DNA from: Acidimicrobiia bacterium
GTDB taxonomy: Bacteria > Actinomycetota > Acidimicrobiia > Spongiisociales > ZC4RG35
Assembly: GCA_025929005.1 (NCBI GenBank)
Contig: JAICND010000053.1
Location: 1 to 7,847 of the forward strand
Direction of reading: 5' to 3'
Length of the DNA: 7,847 nt
Part shown: positions 5,905-7,847 of the stretch, piece after piece
Layout of the letters: every line of letters begins with the position of its first letter
Position numbering within the stretch: position 1 is the first letter of the stretch
Made by a program: the position numbers and the translations under genes
Notes under the pieces: model-generated
Told to the model about the DNA's origin: nothing
Database searches by the model: none
Seen by the model: only the letters and a program-made list of their open reading frames with translations

Positions 5905-5959
5905 TTTCGCGACCCAGACCCGCCGGTTTCCGGCGGGTCTGGGTGATAAAAGCGCGGTT
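5905..5959. terminator. Strong hairpin after the DUF885 gene; copy 2 of the 55-nt repeat
   Basis: The stem is 5912-5926 with 5930-5944 around loop TTT. It is identical to copy 1 except that the T-A pair (5505/5531) is a C-G pair here (5915/5941), a clean compensatory change. It begins within the stop codon area of the minus-strand DUF885 gene, so it probably ends or stabilises that mRNA, and it also sits upstream of the secreted protein gene. As with copy 1 there is no T-tract after the stem in either direction. The outer pairing is weaker here (CTTTT with AAAAG). Confidence 0.6.
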
Positions 5960-7628
5960 AGGTGGCTTTAACCCACGCCGCCACCAGGTTGCCCAGCATG
6001 GCGAGGGTCATGGGGCCGCTGCCGAGCACGGTGTCGTGGAACCCGCGGATGTCAAAGCGGGGTCCCAGCGCCGCTTGCGCTTCGGTACGAAGGCGGAAGA
6101 TCTCCATTTGTCCGACCTTGTAGGCCAGCGCCTGACCCGGGACTCCGATGTAACGATCCACCTCGGTCTCGATCGACGGTTGGTCGAGGGCGGTCCACTT
6201 CTGCAAGAACTCCACCGACTGACGTCGATTCCAACCGAGGGCATGGACTCCGGTGTCCACTACCAGCCGTCCCGCCCTCCAGGCGTCGGCCGAGACCATC
6301 CCCAGCAAGTCGGTGTCCCCTGTGTACAGGTTCATTTCGTCAGCGAGACGCTCGGCATAGAGCCCCCACCCTTCGACGTAGGCGGTCGCCAGAGAGTGCT
6401 TGCGGAACTCAGGAATGTTCTTCAGTTCGGAGGCCAGAGTGAGTTGGAAGTGATGCCCCGGGTTGGCTTCGTGAAACGCCACCGCCTCAGCTGCGTACCG
6501 CACCCGCTTGGCAGGATCGTGCGTGTTGATGAAGTACGTGCCGGGGCGTGACCCGTCCGTTGCTGGCGGGAAGTAGTAGGCGGGAGGAGCGTTCTTGGCG
6601 AGGTAGGGCGGGACTTCAACGACCGCGCAGGTGCCGATGGGCCGCAGGTTGAACCAGTTTGCCGCCGCCTCCCATGAACGCTCGACGACCTCCCGCGCGT
6701 GTTCGACGATCTCCTCGGCCGTCTGATACCGCAGTGAGGGATCGTTGCGAAGTCGGTCGAGGATCTCAGCCAGGTCGGCGGTCCCCAATGCCCGCTCACC
6801 AATATGGCGGAATTCGTCGGCATGCACGCCCTTGGCCTGCGACTGGCCGATTTCATGCAGTTCCTGAGCCGAATATGGGAGGGTCGTGAAAAGGGCGATC
6901 ATCTTTTCGTAGATCTCATCCCCTCCCGTGATATGGCACAGGCCGGAGTGATCCTCGTCACGAGCCACCGCAAGGAGTCCAACCACCCCCTCCCGGTAGG
7001 TGGCCACCGCCGGCCTGATCTGGTCGGTGGTCAGCGTCCGCATCCGCTCCTGCCAGCCGGCCAGCCCGTCCCAGTCTTCGGGTCCCGCCATGTTGGCGAA
7101 TGGGTCGCTCTCCAACGGAGAGCCGAGATAGTCGTCGATCACGCTGATCACACGCTGGACGTTGGCGGCGATGGGCGTCCGACCGGCGTCGGCCTCATCC
7201 TGATGGAGGGCCATGGCCTCGGCCAGCAGACGCGGAACCTGCTGATAGCGCGCGTACAGCGCATTTGCCTGGGTCGAATCTTGCGCCCTGGTCTGACTGA
7301 CGAAGTTGAGAAGGCCGCTGAGCGGTCCGATCAGCGGATCACAGGCGCCGATCAGAACCTTGGTCTCGATCGTTGTGATCGTGTCGGCGGCCACCGAGAG
7401 CAACAGGTCGCGGGTGAGGAGCTGCTGTTGGTCAAACCCGGAGATGTCGAGTTGCTGAGCTTCGGCTATCAGGTCTCTCAGCTGCCCGGTCTATCGATCC
7501 ATTCCTTCCGGGCTGAGGTCATCGAGCAAGTGATCGAAGCGGCGGTCACCGAGCAGAGTTGCCGTGGAAGGGCTGGTTTCGAGGGAGAGGTCCCAGTAGC
7601 GCGTCGACAGGGATTCGAGGTCGGTCAT
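5958..7628 (-). pseudogene. DUF885 family zinc-peptidase-like gene with an in-frame amber codon
   Basis: Read through from ATG at 7628, the frame encodes 556 codons, the usual length of DUF885 proteins (HExxH-type metallopeptidase relatives). The zinc motif is HEANPGHH (full-length residues about 386-393), and the probable third ligand is the glutamate of AYVEGWGLYAERL (about 419). The N-terminal segment RYWDLSL...SPSTATLLGDRRFDHLLDDLSPEG is typical of the family. Codon 46, at 7493-7491, is TAG in the context GMDR-stop-TGQL. The frame is otherwise open on both sides and family-like on both sides. The longest uninterrupted frame after the stop can start at TTG 7403 (481 residues), but that codon lacks a ribosome binding site and would cut off the conserved N-terminus. 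A simple C-to-T change of a CAG codon would explain the stop; sequencing error, recent inactivation or readthrough are alternatives. No signal peptide is visible at the full-length start. The terminal stop is TAA. Confidence 0.8.
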
Positions 7629-7634
7629 GACTCG

Positions 7635-7664
7635 ATTGTGACAGTTCGCCCCAGATCATGTCAG
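7635..7664 (-). promoter_or_regulatory. Promoter of the DUF885 gene, probably leaderless
   Basis: On the minus strand CTGACA (7664-7659) is five of six to the -35 consensus, followed by 18 nt and CACAAT (7640-7635), preceded by TGT, an extended -10 arrangement. Six bases after the -10 comes the ATG at 7628, so transcription would start at the A or within a base or two of it. The -35 overlaps the TGA stop codon of the upstream MFS gene. This supports 7628 as the real start of the DUF885 gene and gives it its own promoter, although readthrough from the MFS gene is also possible. Confidence 0.55.
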
Positions 7665-7847
7665 AGTGGGTGGTCGAGGTCCCCAAGCGCTCCCAGCATG
7701 AACAGCCACAGCGCCGCGGTCAGTGCTCCTCCCAGGACGAACGTCGCGGGGAGCCCGAATACGGCCGCTAGCCACCCTCCCAGAAGAGCCCCGAGGGGAA
7801 AAGAGCCATAGGCAATGAAGCGATAAGCGCTCATCACCCGTCCCAGC
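7661..7847 (-). CDS. MFS transporter, C-terminal part
   Basis: This is the last 61 residues of a major facilitator superfamily permease; the rest lies beyond the window edge. It begins LGRVMSAYRFIAYGSFPLG, the loop and helix 11 start typical of MFS_3-like (drug or siderophore exporter-like) members, and continues GALLGGWLAAVFGLPATFVLGG into helix 12 (TAALWLFMLG), ending DLDHPL and TGA. The substrate cannot be inferred. The stop is 32 bp from the DUF885 ATG on the same strand, so the two could form an operon, though a promoter is visible between them. Confidence 0.8.
   Translation of the reverse strand, partial: LGRVMSAYRFIAYGSFPLGALLGGWLAAVFGLPATFVLGGALTAALWLFMLGALGDLDHPL

Noticed and set aside
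5495..5960. Integron-like cassette: one gene between two hairpin repeats, with GTTAGGT at copy 2
   Set aside because: attC sites need paired RYYYAAC and GTTRRRY boxes. Copy 1 has GTTTCCG and neither copy has the matching left box; there is also no integrase.
5958..7403. DUF885 protein starting at TTG 7403 as a complete gene
   Set aside because: No ribosome binding site, and conserved family sequence continues upstream in the same frame through and beyond the TAG, back to ATG 7628.
6804..7811. 335-residue plus-strand frame opposite the DUF885 and MFS genes
   Set aside because: It crosses two real genes on the other strand and the boundary between them, and shows no family features.

Overview
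The window is GC-rich DNA with strongly GC-biased third codon positions, GTG starts, predominant TGA stops, tRNA genes without an encoded CCA end, and promoters that appear to drive leaderless or nearly leaderless mRNAs. Together these suggest a high-GC Actinomycetota-type bacterium. An Acidimicrobiia-like lineage is my guess rather than a demonstrated assignment. The window is chromosomal in character; I see no transposase, phage gene or CRISPR array.

Layout: (1) 2-316 (+) is the 3' end of a heavy-metal P1B-type ATPase. (2) 386-2522 (-) holds kdpD and kdpE as an overlapping pair: a short KdpD-like histidine kinase lacking the usual N-terminal KdpD/USP sensor half, and a full-length KdpE-like response regulator. 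(3) Across a 146-bp divergent intergenic region, 2669-4978 (+) encodes a 769-residue KimA-like (KUP/APC superfamily) potassium-proton symporter. Its long cytosolic tail contains a USP-like domain twice. (4) 4985-5155 (-) is a small ORF for a 56-residue single-span membrane protein, convergent with the transporter gene. (5) 5289-5481 (+) carries two class II serine tRNAs, UGA and GCU. (6) 5557-5829 (-) encodes a small secreted, histidine-rich protein, bracketed by two copies of a 55-nt hairpin repeat. (7) 5958-7628 (-) is a DUF885 zinc-peptidase-like gene with an in-frame amber codon at codon 46. (8) 7661-7847 (-) is the 3' end of an MFS transporter gene.

How the parts may work together: the central part reads as a potassium-homeostasis module in which KdpDE-like signalling sits divergently next to a KimA-like importer instead of kdpFABC. 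The kimA upstream region holds repeated GCGT(C/T)A(G/A)GA boxes, two of them exactly 11 bp apart, the geometry used by OmpR/PhoB-family regulators. The exact 10-mer GCGTTAGGAA recurs only upstream of the small membrane protein gene. In both promoters it lies 35-36 nt before a matching -10-like hexamer (TACACC or TACAAC). This predicts that the small protein is co-regulated with the potassium importer and may be its partner. That is an inference from sequence and is the observation I would test first.

The right-hand part (small secreted protein, DUF885 gene, MFS transporter) shows no functional link to potassium. Its notable points are the covarying hairpin repeat, the amber interruption, and an apparent leaderless promoter overlapping the MFS stop codon.
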